Shown: piece by piece, positions 1-9,893 of the stretch
Layout: each line of letters opens with the position of its first letter
Numbering within the stretch: position 1 is the first letter of the stretch
Assembly (NCBI GenBank): GCA_029568545.1
Contig: JAKQAH010000084.1
Span: 1 to 32,511, forward strand
Reading direction: 5' to 3'
Length of the DNA stretch: 32,511 nt
From: Candidatus Omnitrophota bacterium
GTDB taxonomy: Bacteria; Omnitrophota; Gorgyraeia; Zapsychrales; Zapsychraceae
Made by a program: the position numbers and the translations under genes
Notes under the pieces: generated by a model
Told to the model about the DNA's origin: nothing
Database searches by the model: none
What the model saw: the letters and a program-made list of their open reading frames with translations, nothing else

Positions 1-222
1 GGCGTGAAGATCATCGGGGCGACCAGCCATTATGTGACGGAAGAGCTCGACGGCGGGCCGATCATCGAGCAGGATACGGTGCGCATCAGCCACCGCGACG
101 CGCTGACGGACCTCATGCGCAAGGGCGAAGATCTCGAAAAAGCCGTTCTGAGCCGCGCGCTCCGGCTGGCGCTGCAGAAAAAGATCTTGAACTACGGCAA
201 CAAAACGGTTGTCTTTGATTAA
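1..222 (+). CDS. purU: formyltetrahydrofolate deformylase, C-terminal fragment (5' truncated by window edge)
   Basis: Translation [33 protein letters not shown]...YGNKTVVFD matches the conserved C-terminus of PurU. Confidence 0.9.
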   Translation, partial: GVKIIGATSHYVTEELDGGPIIEQDTVRISHRDALTDLMRKGEDLEKAVLSRALRLALQKKILNYGNKTVVFD

Positions 223-227
223 AGGGG

Positions 228-749
228 TTGACGATGCCGGCGCAGATCAAAGCGATCCAAGGCGATATTACGGCGCTGGAAGTTGATGCGATCGTCAATG
301 CGGCGAACACGTCGCTTTTGGGCGGCGGCGGCGTCGACGGAGCGATCCATCGGTCGGCCGGGCCGAAGCTGTTGGAGGAATGCCGGGGGCTCAACGGTTG
401 CGAGACGGGCGACGCGAAGCTGACCAAAGGCTATAACCTTCCGGCGAAATACGTGATCCACACGGTCGGGCCGGTTTGGGGCGGCGGGAAGAACCGGGAG
501 CCGCAAAAGCTGGAAAGCTGTTATCGACGCTGCATGGACATTGCACAGGAAAAACGCCTTCGGTCTGTCGCGTTTCCTTGTATCAGCACGGGCATCTATC
601 GGTTCCCCAAGGAGCAGGCGGCGCGGATCGCTTTCAAGGCTGTTCAGGAGAGCATCAAGCGGATTCCGGGGATCGATCAAGTCATTTTTTGCTGTTTTTC
701 ATCGGAAGACCTAACGCTTTACCGGAAATTATTATCTGAGAATGAATAA
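228..749 (+). CDS. macro domain protein (ADP-ribose binding / O-acetyl-ADP-ribose deacetylase family)
   Basis: [36 protein letters not shown] and the later [10 protein letters not shown] motif are hallmarks of MacroD/YmdB-type macro domains. The internal ATG at 234 may be the true start. Confidence 0.93.
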   Translation: MTMPAQIKAIQGDITALEVDAIVNAANTSLLGGGGVDGAIHRSAGPKLLEECRGLNGCETGDAKLTKGYNLPAKYVIHTVGPVWGGGKNREPQKLESCYRRCMDIAQEKRLRSVAFPCISTGIYRFPKEQAARIAFKAVQESIKRIPGIDQVIFCCFSSEDLTLYRKLLSENE

Positions 750-2076
750 AGAATTCTTGCGCGTATCGGAATTAAATCTGCTGATCAAAGACGTGATCCA
801 TGCCGGCTTCCCGCAGCCGCTGTGGGTCTGTGGCGAGATCCAGGGCTATGACCGCAACCGCGGCAAGAACCATATCTTTTTCGATCTGATCGAGAAGGAC
901 TCGAAATCCAAGGACATTATCGCCAAGATCGGCCTTGTGCTTTTTGCCGGGAAAAAAGAATACATTCAGGATATTTTAAAACGCAGCGAGAACGCTTTTG
1001 AGCTAAAGGATGACATTGAGGTCAAATTTGCCTGCGCGATCGATTTTTACCCGCCGCACGGCGCCGTCCGCCTGATCGTCGAGAGCATCGATCCGACGTA
1101 TACGCTTGGAAAACTTGCGCAGGAAAAGCAGAAACTGATTGCCCTTCTCAAAGAGAAAGGCGTGCTCGATAAGAACAAGCAGCGGGAGCTTTCGCCCGTG
1201 CCGTTGCGGCTCGGGCTTGTGACGGCCGATGATTCGGCGGCGTACAATGATCTCCGGTCCGAATTAAAGAGGAGCGGATTCGCCTTCGAGGTTTATTTGC
1301 GCAATGCGCTCATGCAGGGCAAATCGGCGGAAAAAGATATTTGCGCAGCGATCGATCAGCTCGCCAAGATCGAAAAATTAGATGCGATTGTGATCACGCG
1401 CGGCGGCGGTTCGATCGCGGACCTGAGCTGTTTTGACAGCCAGATGATCGCCGAAAAGATCGCCGCTTGTCCTTTGCCGGTCTTAAGCGGGATCGGCCAC
1501 GAGATCAATATTACGATCACCGATCTGGCGGCCCATACGTATGCCAAGACGCCGACGGCGATTGCCCAGTTCCTGGTGAACCGGGTGCAGGCGTTTCTGG
1601 ATGAGATCGATCTAAAGCTGGAACAGGTGGTGGAAGGGGCCCAAGCCAAGATTAACGAGGAGCAGCAAAAGCTCAAGGACCATGCCGTGAGCCTGCAGGA
1701 GCATACGCGCAGTTACTTGAAGGACCATAACGAAAAAATGATCCGCTGGCAGGAGATTATTCGCCAGCGGCCGGCGGTTCTTCTGAGAAATTATGCCAAG
1801 GTCCTCGCGGAAAAGCAGGAAACCGTCCGGAAAACGGCAGAAAGGTCCTTGGTCAACAGCAGCAGAAAGCTTAACGGCTATCAGAAGATGATTGACATTG
1901 TCCATCCGGCGCATACAATAAAACGCGGTTTCAGCATCACCCGGACGCAGGACGGAAAGGTCCTCAAGCATGTTTCCGGCCTTCGGCCCGACGGCAGGTT
2001 GACGACCGAAGTTGCCGATGGGACCGTCACAAGCGAGATCAAAAAGATCCAATCCATATCGGGAAATGAAGTTTAA
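742..2076 (+). CDS. xseA: exodeoxyribonuclease VII large subunit
   Basis: N-terminal OB fold ([21 protein letters not shown]), then [60 protein letters not shown]. Overlaps the upstream stop and is followed by xseB. Confidence 0.96.
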   Translation: MNKEFLRVSELNLLIKDVIHAGFPQPLWVCGEIQGYDRNRGKNHIFFDLIEKDSKSKDIIAKIGLVLFAGKKEYIQDILKRSENAFELKDDIEVKFACAIDFYPPHGAVRLIVESIDPTYTLGKLAQEKQKLIALLKEKGVLDKNKQRELSPVPLRLGLVTADDSAAYNDLRSELKRSGFAFEVYLRNALMQGKSAEKDICAAIDQLAKIEKLDAIVITRGGGSIADLSCFDSQMIAEKIAACPLPVLSGIGHEINITITDLAAHTYAKTPTAIAQFLVNRVQAFLDEIDLKLEQVVEGAQAKINEEQQKLKDHAVSLQEHTRSYLKDHNEKMIRWQEIIRQRPAVLLRNYAKVLAEKQETVRKTAERSLVNSSRKLNGYQKMIDIVHPAHTIKRGFSITRTQDGKVLKHVSGLRPDGRLTTEVADGTVTSEIKKIQSISGNEV

Positions 2077-2092
2077 CAAATGAGGGGATATT

Positions 2093-2287
2093 ATGGCGGA
2101 CGTCAAATACGGCAAATCGATCAAGAAGCTTGAGGAGATCATCGAGAAGATCGAGCGCGAGGAAATTGATGTTGATGAGCTTTCCGAAAGCGTCAAAGAA
2201 GCGGTCGCGCTGATCAAGACGTGCAAGGGCAAGATCGAGAAGGCCGAGATGGAGATCAAGAAAGTCGTCGAGGATTTCGACGGCTAA
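2093..2287 (+). CDS. xseB: exodeoxyribonuclease VII small subunit
   Basis: 64-aa acidic helical protein (YGKSIKKLEEIIEKIEREEIDVDELSESVKEAVALIKTCKGKIEKAE) directly after xseA. Confidence 0.93.
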   Translation: MADVKYGKSIKKLEEIIEKIEREEIDVDELSESVKEAVALIKTCKGKIEKAEMEIKKVVEDFDG

Positions 2288-2305
2288 GGAGTGAAAGGCG
2301 AAACG

Positions 2306-3214
2306 ATGCTATCAATCTCGACGGCATGGAAAGATGATAACACCAGCATGAAGGATTGGCTGCTCCAGGTCAAGGAAATAGGGTTTGATGCGGTGGAGTT
2401 CAGTTATAAGGTTCCCGAGAGGCAGCTCAAGGAAGCAGAGCCTCTTTTGGAAGATTTGGGCCTCAGCGTTTCCAGCGTCCATAATTTTTGTCCGGTCCCT
2501 AATGACGGCCCCAGCCCGAGGCATCTGTCCAATTACTACCGCTTATCTTCGATCGACGAAAAAGAGCGCCAGCTGGCCGTGAAATGGACCAATATCGCGA
2601 TCGATACGGCGGAGCATCTCGGCGCCGGTGTTGTTGTGATCCATGCCGGGACGCTGGATTTTGAGGATGAGCGGTCGCCGCGCCTATTTGAGCTGTATGC
2701 GGCCGGACGAAAAGATACGAACATTTACCTTGATGAGCGCAGGCGCATTCTGGAATTGCGCGAGGCGAAAAAAAGACCTTACATCGCGGCTTTGGAGCAA
2801 AGCTTGACGGAGGTGATCGGCTACAGCCAAAGAAAAAATATCAAGATCGGGCTGGAGACGCGCTATTATCCGATTGAGATCCCGAATTTTGAAGAGATCG
2901 GTTATTTTTTGGGGCTTTTTAATGCGGATCAAATGGGATACTGGCATGACGTCGGGCATGCGGAGATTAACGGCCGCTTGGGGATCCGGCCGCACGTTGA
3001 TTTCTTGGAAGCCTACAAGGACCGGATGATCGGCGTTCATCTGCACGGGATGAAGGGGGCCAGAGATCATTGGGCTCCGTTCGAAGGCGATCTGGACCTG
3101 AAAAAATATCTGCCGTATTTCGGCCCGGATGTTCTGCGCGTGGTGGAATCAAAACCCTTCGCCTCGCTATCGGCGATGCGGGTGGCAGTTTATGAGTTAA
3201 ATGAGAAGGAATAA
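2306..3214 (+). CDS. sugar phosphate isomerase/epimerase family protein (AP endonuclease 2-like TIM barrel)
   Basis: MLSISTAWKDDNTSMKDWLLQVKEIGFDAVEFSYK...VVVIHAGTLDF...IGLETRYYP...GYWHDVGHAEINGRLG...VHLHGMKGARDHWAPFEGDLDL. An alternative GTG start at 2291 is in the ORF track. Confidence 0.85.
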   Translation: MLSISTAWKDDNTSMKDWLLQVKEIGFDAVEFSYKVPERQLKEAEPLLEDLGLSVSSVHNFCPVPNDGPSPRHLSNYYRLSSIDEKERQLAVKWTNIAIDTAEHLGAGVVVIHAGTLDFEDERSPRLFELYAAGRKDTNIYLDERRRILELREAKKRPYIAALEQSLTEVIGYSQRKNIKIGLETRYYPIEIPNFEEIGYFLGLFNADQMGYWHDVGHAEINGRLGIRPHVDFLEAYKDRMIGVHLHGMKGARDHWAPFEGDLDLKKYLPYFGPDVLRVVESKPFASLSAMRVAVYELNEKE

Positions 3215-3296
3215 AAGTTAGAGATAGCGCCCGTACCCTGAGTTGATAGATGGGGTACAGGGCGCAAATTTAACGAGATATTAACTGCGGGAATTT

Positions 3297-3369
3297 GCGC
3301 CCGTAGTTCAATGGATAGAGCACATGGCTTCGGACCATGGAGTTGGGGGTTCGAGTCCTCCCGGGCGCG
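3297..3369 (+). tRNA. tRNA-Arg (anticodon TCG)
   Basis: Full cloverleaf by hand: acceptor GCGCCCG/CGGGCGC; D stem GTTC/GAGC; anticodon stem CATGG/CCATG with loop CTTCGGA (anticodon TCG, 3330-3332); T arm GGGGG-TTCGAGT-CCTCC; discriminator G; no encoded CCA. Confidence 0.96.
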
Positions 3370-3411
3370 TTCTTTTTCCGGGGGCTGTTTTCGTGGCCCT
3401 CGGAAAAAGAA
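3370..3411 (+). other. strong 16-bp hairpin directly abutting the tRNA 3' end
   Basis: TTCTTTTTCCGGGGGC (3370-3385), loop TGTTTTCGTG, GCCCTCGGAAAAAGAA (3396-3411); 16 contiguous pairs including one G-U. No T-tract follows on the + strand. Confidence 0.6.
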
Positions 3412-3593
3412 GAAGAACCTATCACGAAGCGATAGGCTTGCAGCATTCATCTTTCATATTTGTTTAGATAAGATCAATGCAGTCCTTGAGGCGGAGCCTC
3501 AAGCAAGTCCTCCCGAGGAAATTTCTCGCTATTGTCAGTAATTCCCCGGAAATTGATTTACAACATAAAAAGATTTTTGTAAGATAAGCCGTT

Positions 3594-4703
3594 ATGCTCA
3601 CCGAAGAAAAATTATTGCGCACTCCGTTGTATGAAGAACACCTGGCTTTGAACGCGCGCATGGTCCCGTTCGGCGGCTGGGAAATGCCTGTCCAGTACGA
3701 GGGGATCCTCAGCGAGCACGCGCAGACGCGCCAGGCCGCCGCGATCTTTGACATTTCCCACATGGGCGAATTTATCGTCGAGGGAGATTGCGCCGCAAGC
3801 GGGCTGGACCGCATTGTCACCATGGCCTTAAAGGATCTTCCGGTTCAATCCTGCCGGTACGGCTGTATTCTCAATGAAAAAGGCGGCGTGATCGATGACC
3901 TGATCGTGTTCCGTCTCGAGAAAAATAAATGGTTTATTGTCGTCAACGGCGCAACGACCGAAAAAGATGCGAAGCACTTCCGGCATCATCTTACAAAAGG
4001 AACGCCGTTCCGGGACGTCTCGATGCAGACCGGAAAGATCGACCTGCAAGGGCCGCTTTCCTTAAAAGTTTTAAGTTCTTTTGTTGCGGATGCTCAGAAA
4101 TTAGAATACTATACCTGTGATTATTTCGATCTTTTAGGCGAGCGCGTTCTCATCAGCCGGACAGGCTACACGGGCGAGCTGGGCTATGAGATCTATTTCC
4201 CGTGGGATAAGACACGAGATCTTTGGAAAGAATTGATCGCGCAGGAGTCGGTGAAGCCGGCCGGGTTGGGCGCGCGGGATGTTTTGCGCCTTGAGATGGG
4301 ATACAGCCTTTACGGCCATGAGCTGGAGGAAGCCATTTCTCCGCTCGAATCCGGACTTCAGCGCTTTATCGATTTTGAAAAAGATTTTATCGGGAAGGAC
4401 GCTCTTTTAAAGCAGCAGAAGGTAGGGCTTCAGCGTAAGGCCGTCGGCATCAAGTCGGAAAGCCGGCGGGCGCCGCGGCAGGGGCAGAAGATCTATTTAA
4501 CTTCCGGCGAACAGATCGGTATGGTGACCAGCGGAACATTTTCGCCGAGCCTCGGCCGGGGGATCGGTTTGGGGTTTGTCTCAATGCCTCATGCGCAAAC
4601 AGGCGCAGCGGTTCTCTTCGGCGATGAGACGAGCAGAAACCCCGCCGTCCTTACGCCGCGCGCGTTTTATAAAGGCGGATCGCTGCGCGCAAAGAAATCG
4701 TAA
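3594..4703 (+). CDS. gcvT: glycine cleavage system T protein (aminomethyltransferase)
   Basis: LRTPLYEEHLALNARMVPFGGWEMPVQYEGILSEHAQTRQAAAIFDISHMGE...SRTGYTGELGYEIYFP...GLGARDVLRLEMGYSLYGHEL. Confidence 0.97.
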   Translation: MLTEEKLLRTPLYEEHLALNARMVPFGGWEMPVQYEGILSEHAQTRQAAAIFDISHMGEFIVEGDCAASGLDRIVTMALKDLPVQSCRYGCILNEKGGVIDDLIVFRLEKNKWFIVVNGATTEKDAKHFRHHLTKGTPFRDVSMQTGKIDLQGPLSLKVLSSFVADAQKLEYYTCDYFDLLGERVLISRTGYTGELGYEIYFPWDKTRDLWKELIAQESVKPAGLGARDVLRLEMGYSLYGHELEEAISPLESGLQRFIDFEKDFIGKDALLKQQKVGLQRKAVGIKSESRRAPRQGQKIYLTSGEQIGMVTSGTFSPSLGRGIGLGFVSMPHAQTGAAVLFGDETSRNPAVLTPRAFYKGGSLRAKKS

Positions 4704-4796
4704 AAGTGTTTGGCAGGCGGCGGATTTTCGGTAGAATAAACCATTTGATAAACACGGCATCTTAAGGTAAAAATATTTCAGGACCAGGAGAGAGAA

Positions 4797-5183
4797 ATGG
4801 ATATTGCAGAGCATCTGTTATACACCAAAGAGCATGAATGGATCAATATCGACGGCAACGAGGCGACGATCGGGATTTCGGATTACGCGCAGGAATCGCT
4901 GGGCGATATTACCTTTATTGAGCTTCCCGAGGTCGGCGACGAGGTCGAGCAATTCGAGGAATTCGTTTCTCTCGAGTCCGTAAAAGCGGCGAGCGACATT
5001 TTTGCGCCGATGTCGGGCGAGATCATTGCCGTCAATGACGATCTGGCCGACCATCCCGGGCTGATCAACAAATCCCCTTACGATAAGGGATGGATCGCCC
5101 GGATCAAGATCTCCGACCCCGAAGAGCATTCGAACCTCATGACGGCGGAAGAATACGGCAAGTTCCTGGAGAGCATCGGATAG
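4797..5183 (+). CDS. gcvH: glycine cleavage system H protein
   Basis: YTKEHEWINIDGNEATIGISDYAQESLGDITFIELPEVGDEV...FVSLESVKAASDIFAPMSGEI, including the lipoyl-lysine context. RBS-like AGGAGAG upstream. Confidence 0.97.
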   Translation: MDIAEHLLYTKEHEWINIDGNEATIGISDYAQESLGDITFIELPEVGDEVEQFEEFVSLESVKAASDIFAPMSGEIIAVNDDLADHPGLINKSPYDKGWIARIKISDPEEHSNLMTAEEYGKFLESIG

Positions 5184-5309
5184 CGCGCCTCCGGACATTA
5201 GCGCCGTTTCCCTCCCGAAGCAAAGTCATCGATCAACAAAAAGCGCAACGCTCACGATCCCCGAGAAGGTCGTTCCTTAAAGCAGCAAAGAACATCGAAG
5301 GTTTTATCC

Positions 5310-6653
5310 GTGATTCCTTACATTTCCAATACGCCAGATGATATTAGCGCCATGCTCAAGACGGTTGGCGTGTCTTGTATTGATGATCTTTTCCGCGATA
5401 TCCAGCCTCACCAAAAGCCCAAATCCTTTGATCTTCCCGACAGCAAGTCCGAATTTGAAGTGATCGAGCGCATGAAGCGGCTGGCGGCCAAGAACGCGAC
5501 GAACTTGATCCCGTTCATCGGCGGCGGCTATTATGACCATTATGTTCCTTCCGTTGTGCCCGCGCTTGTTTCCCGGGGGGAATTTTATACGGCCTACACG
5601 CCCTACCAGCCGGAATGTTCGCAAGGTACGCTGCAGGCGCTTTATGAATATCAAAGCGCGATCTGCGCCTTGACCGCCATGGAGGCCGCCAACGCGTCTC
5701 TTTATGACGGAGGAACGGCCCTTTACGAAGCGGTCATGATGGCGATCCGCATTACTGAGCGCAAGAAGGTCATCATGGACGGGGGCGTGAGCCCGATCTA
5801 CCGCAAGATCATCAAGACCTATACCGGCAATCTTCATTACGCATTCGAGGAAACCCCGGTCCTGCACGGGCAAAGCAGCCGGGACGAGATCGAAAAGCTG
5901 ATCGATGAGGATACGGCGGCCGTGATCCTGCAGAACCCGAATTTTTTCGGGGCGGTCGACGATCATTCCGATATTGTCGAAAAAGCGCATGCGCTGGGAT
6001 GCCTGGTGATCGAGAGCGTCTATCCGATTTCGTTGGGATTGCTCAAAACGCCGGGGGAGATGGGCGTGGACATTGTGACGGGCGAAGGGCAAAGCCTGGG
6101 GCTGCCGCTGAATTTCGGCGGGCCGTATCTCGGGTTCATGGCGACGCGGAAAAAATATATCCGCAAAATGCCCGGGCGCATCGTCGGCGAGACGGTTGAC
6201 GCCCAGGGCCGCCGGTGTTTTGTCAATACGCTGCAGGCGCGCGAGCAGCATATCCGACGGGAGAAAGCGACGTCCAATATTTGCACGAACGTCGCTCTGT
6301 GCGCGGTCCAATCCGCGATCTACCTATCGTTGCTGGGCAAGCAGGGTTTCAAGGAGCTTGCGCAGCTGAACCTCGACAAGGCGGAATTCGCCCGCCGGGA
6401 GATCGGGAAGATCGACGGCGTGGAAGTGAAGCGCAGCTCGCCGACCTTTAACGAGTTCACGGTGCATTTGCCGGTCGACGCTTCGATCGTCGTCGAAGCC
6501 ATGATCGACAGAGGATTTGCCGCGGGATTTCCGTTGGGACGTTACTATAAGGGGATGGAACGCTACATGATCGTTGCGGTCACGGAAAAGCGGACGAAAG
6601 AAGAAATTCTGGCGTATGTACGGGCGTTGAAAGAGGTTTTAAAGAACGTGTAA
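5310..6653 (+). CDS. gcvPA: glycine dehydrogenase (decarboxylating) subunit 1
   Basis: MIPYISNTPDDISAMLKTVGVSCIDDLFRDIQP...IPFIGGGYYDHYVPSVVPALVSRGEFYTAYTPYQPECSQGTLQALYEYQSAI. GTG start. Confidence 0.96.
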   Translation: MIPYISNTPDDISAMLKTVGVSCIDDLFRDIQPHQKPKSFDLPDSKSEFEVIERMKRLAAKNATNLIPFIGGGYYDHYVPSVVPALVSRGEFYTAYTPYQPECSQGTLQALYEYQSAICALTAMEAANASLYDGGTALYEAVMMAIRITERKKVIMDGGVSPIYRKIIKTYTGNLHYAFEETPVLHGQSSRDEIEKLIDEDTAAVILQNPNFFGAVDDHSDIVEKAHALGCLVIESVYPISLGLLKTPGEMGVDIVTGEGQSLGLPLNFGGPYLGFMATRKKYIRKMPGRIVGETVDAQGRRCFVNTLQAREQHIRREKATSNICTNVALCAVQSAIYLSLLGKQGFKELAQLNLDKAEFARREIGKIDGVEVKRSSPTFNEFTVHLPVDASIVVEAMIDRGFAAGFPLGRYYKGMERYMIVAVTEKRTKEEILAYVRALKEVLKNV

Positions 6654-8150
6654 ATGGAGGGGCGCGCCGCGCTCCAATGTAGGGAAAATGGTTTTATGGA
6701 TTTAATATTCGAAAAGAGCGTTGCCGGCCGCCGGGGATTTGAGAACCCCCGGTCCGATGTCGGGATCGCGGGTGAAATTCCCGCAAAATACCGCCGGAAG
6801 GAAGAATGCCCGCTGCCGGAGGTTTCCGAGCTGGATGTGGTGCGCCATTTCACAAAACTTTCCCAAAGGAATTTCTCCGTCGATACGCAATTTTACCCGC
6901 TGGGCTCCTGCACGATGAAATACAATCCCAAATTCACGGAAACAGTCGCGGCCATGGAAGGCTTCAGCTGCCTGCATCCGTTGCTGCCGCAATTGAAGCA
7001 GGGGGAGCGGCTGGTCCAGGGGGCGCTGGAAGTCATTTATGATCTGGAACAATTACTCTGTGAAATCACCGGCATGGACCGTTTCACGATGCAGCCGTTA
7101 GCCGGGGCTCATGGCGAGCTGACCGGCGTCATGATGATAGCGGCGTATCATAAGGCCAAGGGCAACAAGAAAAAATATATCATCGTTCCCGATTCGGCGC
7201 ACGGCACCAATCCCGCCACGGCCGCCATCGCCGGCTATGAAATCATTTCCGTCCGTTCCAATCAAGACGGCGGGATGGACCTGGCCGAGCTGAAGGACAA
7301 GATCACCGATGAGGTTGCCGGATTGATGCTCACGTGCCCGAATACGCTGGGGCTGTTCGATCCCGGGATTGACAAGATCGCGGCCATGATCCACGCGGTG
7401 GACGGGATCATGTACTACGACGGGGCCAATCTCAACGCGATCCTGGGCCGCTGCCGGCCGGGAGATATCGGGTTCGATGTCATGCACATCAATGTGCATA
7501 AAACGTTCAGCACGCCGCACGGCGGCGGAGGCCCGGGCGCCGGGCCCGTCGGGGTCACTCAAAAATTGGTCCCGTTCTTGCCGGTCTCGCTCGTTGATAA
7601 GCGCAAAGGCGGCACGTATTATCTGAATTACGATTATCCCCAATCGATCGGGTATATCGCGTCGTTTTACGGGAATTTCTCGATCTTGCTGCGCGCGTAT
7701 GCGTACATTCTCATGGCCGGCAAAAAAGGGCTTGAGGATGTCAGCAATCATGCGGTCTTGAACGCCAACTACATGAAAGAGCGCTTAAAAGAGCGTTTCG
7801 CATTGGCTTATGACCGCATCTGCATGCACGAATCTGTTTTTTCAGCGTCGCGCCAAGCGGAGCGGGGCGTGCACGCCATCGATATCGCGAAATTCCTGAT
7901 CGACCAGGGCCTGCATCCGCCGACGGTCTATTTCCCGCTTTCGGTCAAAGAATCCATCATGGTCGAGCCGACGGAAACCGAGTCGAAAGAGAGCATGGAC
8001 CGCTTCATCGCGTGCATGTTCGAGGCCGACGAGCTGAGCCAAACGCATCCCGAGACCTTCCAGGGCCTTCCCAAGACGATGCCGATCGCGCGCCCCGACG
8101 AAGTTAAAGCCGCGCGCGATATCAATACCAGTTATTTCCAAAGCCGATAG
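6654..8150 (+). CDS. gcvPB: glycine dehydrogenase (decarboxylating) subunit 2 (true start probably ATG at 6696)
   Basis: FYPLGSCTMKYNPK, PDSAHGTNPATAAIAGYE, and PLP-lysine context HINVHKTFSTPHGGGGPGAGPVG. Confidence 0.96.
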   Translation: MEGRAALQCRENGFMDLIFEKSVAGRRGFENPRSDVGIAGEIPAKYRRKEECPLPEVSELDVVRHFTKLSQRNFSVDTQFYPLGSCTMKYNPKFTETVAAMEGFSCLHPLLPQLKQGERLVQGALEVIYDLEQLLCEITGMDRFTMQPLAGAHGELTGVMMIAAYHKAKGNKKKYIIVPDSAHGTNPATAAIAGYEIISVRSNQDGGMDLAELKDKITDEVAGLMLTCPNTLGLFDPGIDKIAAMIHAVDGIMYYDGANLNAILGRCRPGDIGFDVMHINVHKTFSTPHGGGGPGAGPVGVTQKLVPFLPVSLVDKRKGGTYYLNYDYPQSIGYIASFYGNFSILLRAYAYILMAGKKGLEDVSNHAVLNANYMKERLKERFALAYDRICMHESVFSASRQAERGVHAIDIAKFLIDQGLHPPTVYFPLSVKESIMVEPTETESKESMDRFIACMFEADELSQTHPETFQGLPKTMPIARPDEVKAARDINTSYFQSR

Positions 8151-8153
8151 CTC

Positions 8154-8879
8154 ATGCTGTTAAAAGATGTTTCTTTCCCTAGTCCCGAAGAAAATATCCT
8201 TTATGACGAGGTCTTGCTGCATCTGGCCGAGCAGGGGAAAAGCGGGGGCGTGTTGCGCTTTTGGGAATCGCCGGAAACATTCATTGTTTTGGGGCGCATC
8301 GGCAAGGAGCAGGACGATATCAAGATCGATGCCGCGCGCAAGGACCGCGTCCCGGTCCTGCGGCGCGCCTCCGGCGGCGGAACGGTCGTTCAGGGCAAAG
8401 GATGCCTCAATTACAGCCTTGTTTTACCGAAACCCCCGGGATCTCCGCTTGCGGACCTGCGCGGATCCTATGCCTATATTCTCGGGAAAGTGATCGCCGC
8501 GTTGAAGATGCTTGATGTCGAGACCGTATTCTGCCCGATTTCGGATATTGCCTTGGCGGAAAGCCTAAGAAAGGTATCCGGCAACGCGCAAAAACGCGGG
8601 CGGCATTTCTTTCTCCATCATGGCACTATCCTTTATGATTTTGATCTCACCGCCATGGAGCGCTATTTGCATCTTCCCAAAGATATTCCCGAATATCGCC
8701 GGGGCCGGACACATCCGGAATTTGTGGCCAATATCCCCCGGGCGGTAGCGGACATCAAGAATGCCTTAAGCGATGTTTTTGGCGTTGACCGCCGGGAATG
8801 CGATCTGGACACGGACGAAAGAGATGGCTTAAAGGCATTTTTAAGCCGGAGGAATGCTGCCGTGAAACTTGTCGCATAA
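8154..8879 (+). CDS. lipoate/biotin protein ligase A family protein
   Basis: NILYDEVLLHLAEQGKSGGVLRFWESPETFIVLGR...VPVLRRASGGGTVVQGKGCLNYSLVLP matches the LplA/LipM-type fold. Sits directly after the gcv genes. Confidence 0.88.
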   Translation: MLLKDVSFPSPEENILYDEVLLHLAEQGKSGGVLRFWESPETFIVLGRIGKEQDDIKIDAARKDRVPVLRRASGGGTVVQGKGCLNYSLVLPKPPGSPLADLRGSYAYILGKVIAALKMLDVETVFCPISDIALAESLRKVSGNAQKRGRHFFLHHGTILYDFDLTAMERYLHLPKDIPEYRRGRTHPEFVANIPRAVADIKNALSDVFGVDRRECDLDTDERDGLKAFLSRRNAAVKLVA

Positions 8880-8933
8880 TTTTCCGAGCCTCTGATATGC
8901 GGATAAAAAATTTTTCTCAACACGAGGCGAACC

Positions 8934-9893
8934 ATGAAAAAAATAATTTCCTTCCTGTTTTTTGCCGCTGTTCTCATGGGTTTATCCGTGCCGGGTGCGC
9001 AAGCGCAAGAAGTTGCGGGGACGTTTTTCGGGCAACCGGTCCCGATGGAGAACTACAATTTTGTTCTCAGAACCGTTTTATCCTTCAACTCTCCGTGGGG
9101 CGGCATTCCGCATAATCGCGAAGAGCTGGAAAAGCGTATTTGGGACGATCTGTTTCTTTCTTATGAAGCGCATCGCCGCGGGATCGCGGTCACGGACGAG
9201 GAATTAGAAGCGAAGATCGCGGAAACGCTCACCGGCAGTTCCGCTTCGTTTGACCGAAAGAAGGATCCTGAAGCGTACGCGAAATGGGCGCGCGATACGA
9301 TCGGCGTATCGGTCGCGGTTTTCGAGAATCAAATGCGCCATCTTGTTCAGGTCAAAAAATTGCAGGATCAGATCCTTGCGGGCATCGAGACTCCGGTGAC
9401 CGAAGAAGAAGCGTTTCAGGAATTCCTGAACGAATACAATAGTCTTAGCGTTGAGTTGGCCGAGTTTGAAAAAATAGAAGACGCTCAAAAGTTTTATGAA
9501 CAAGCGATGGCCGATCCTCTGTTCTGGCAACAAGAGGCCGATCAAGATCGGCAAAAAGAGCGAGAGGCAAGAGCGTTCCGCCAGCCCGGATTCGTCGCGT
9601 TGGAATTCTTGATCGAGATGTGGAAATTTCCTAAGAACGCCGTTTACGACATGATCGAAATGAAGGCGGGCAGCATTTATCCCCCGCAGCCGATCTACAA
9701 AGGATATGGTGTTTTCAGAATTCTCGAGGTCCGTCGCGCTGACGAATCCCTTTTCTCTTTAAAACGCGAATCTTATTTTGAACAGCTAAGGGCGCGGAAA
9801 AGATATCAAGGGTTCAGAGCGTGGCTGGAAAAACAAAAAAGTGATGCTGATACTCAGGTCTATAGAGATCCGCCTGCCGGGGTTCTTCCATAA
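8934..9893 (+). CDS. exported SurA/PpiC N-terminal-like periplasmic protein
   Basis: Signal peptide MKKIISFLFFAAVLMGLSVPGAQAQ, then a helical region with ELEKRIWDDLFLSYEAHRRGIAVTDEELEAKI resembling SurA/trigger-factor-like N-domains. Weak family-level match only. Confidence 0.55.
   Translation: MKKIISFLFFAAVLMGLSVPGAQAQEVAGTFFGQPVPMENYNFVLRTVLSFNSPWGGIPHNREELEKRIWDDLFLSYEAHRRGIAVTDEELEAKIAETLTGSSASFDRKKDPEAYAKWARDTIGVSVAVFENQMRHLVQVKKLQDQILAGIETPVTEEEAFQEFLNEYNSLSVELAEFEKIEDAQKFYEQAMADPLFWQQEADQDRQKEREARAFRQPGFVALEFLIEMWKFPKNAVYDMIEMKAGSIYPPQPIYKGYGVFRILEVRRADESLFSLKRESYFEQLRARKRYQGFRAWLEKQKSDADTQVYRDPPAGVLP

Noticed and set aside
1612-2259. 215-aa minus-strand ORF
   Set aside because: Antisense to xseA/xseB, both clearly real.
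3190-3541. ORFs on both strands crossing the tRNA (3190-3450 -, 3311-3541 +)
   Set aside because: They read through a complete tRNA-Arg cloverleaf and flanking hairpins; no coding signature.
3370-3593. Glycine riboswitch upstream of gcvT
   Set aside because: Hairpins are present, but I could not find the conserved tandem glycine-aptamer sequence pattern.
5304-6311. 335-aa minus-strand ORF in the track
   Set aside because: Fully antisense to gcvPA, whose translation is strongly conserved; the minus ORF is Arg/His-rich shadow coding.
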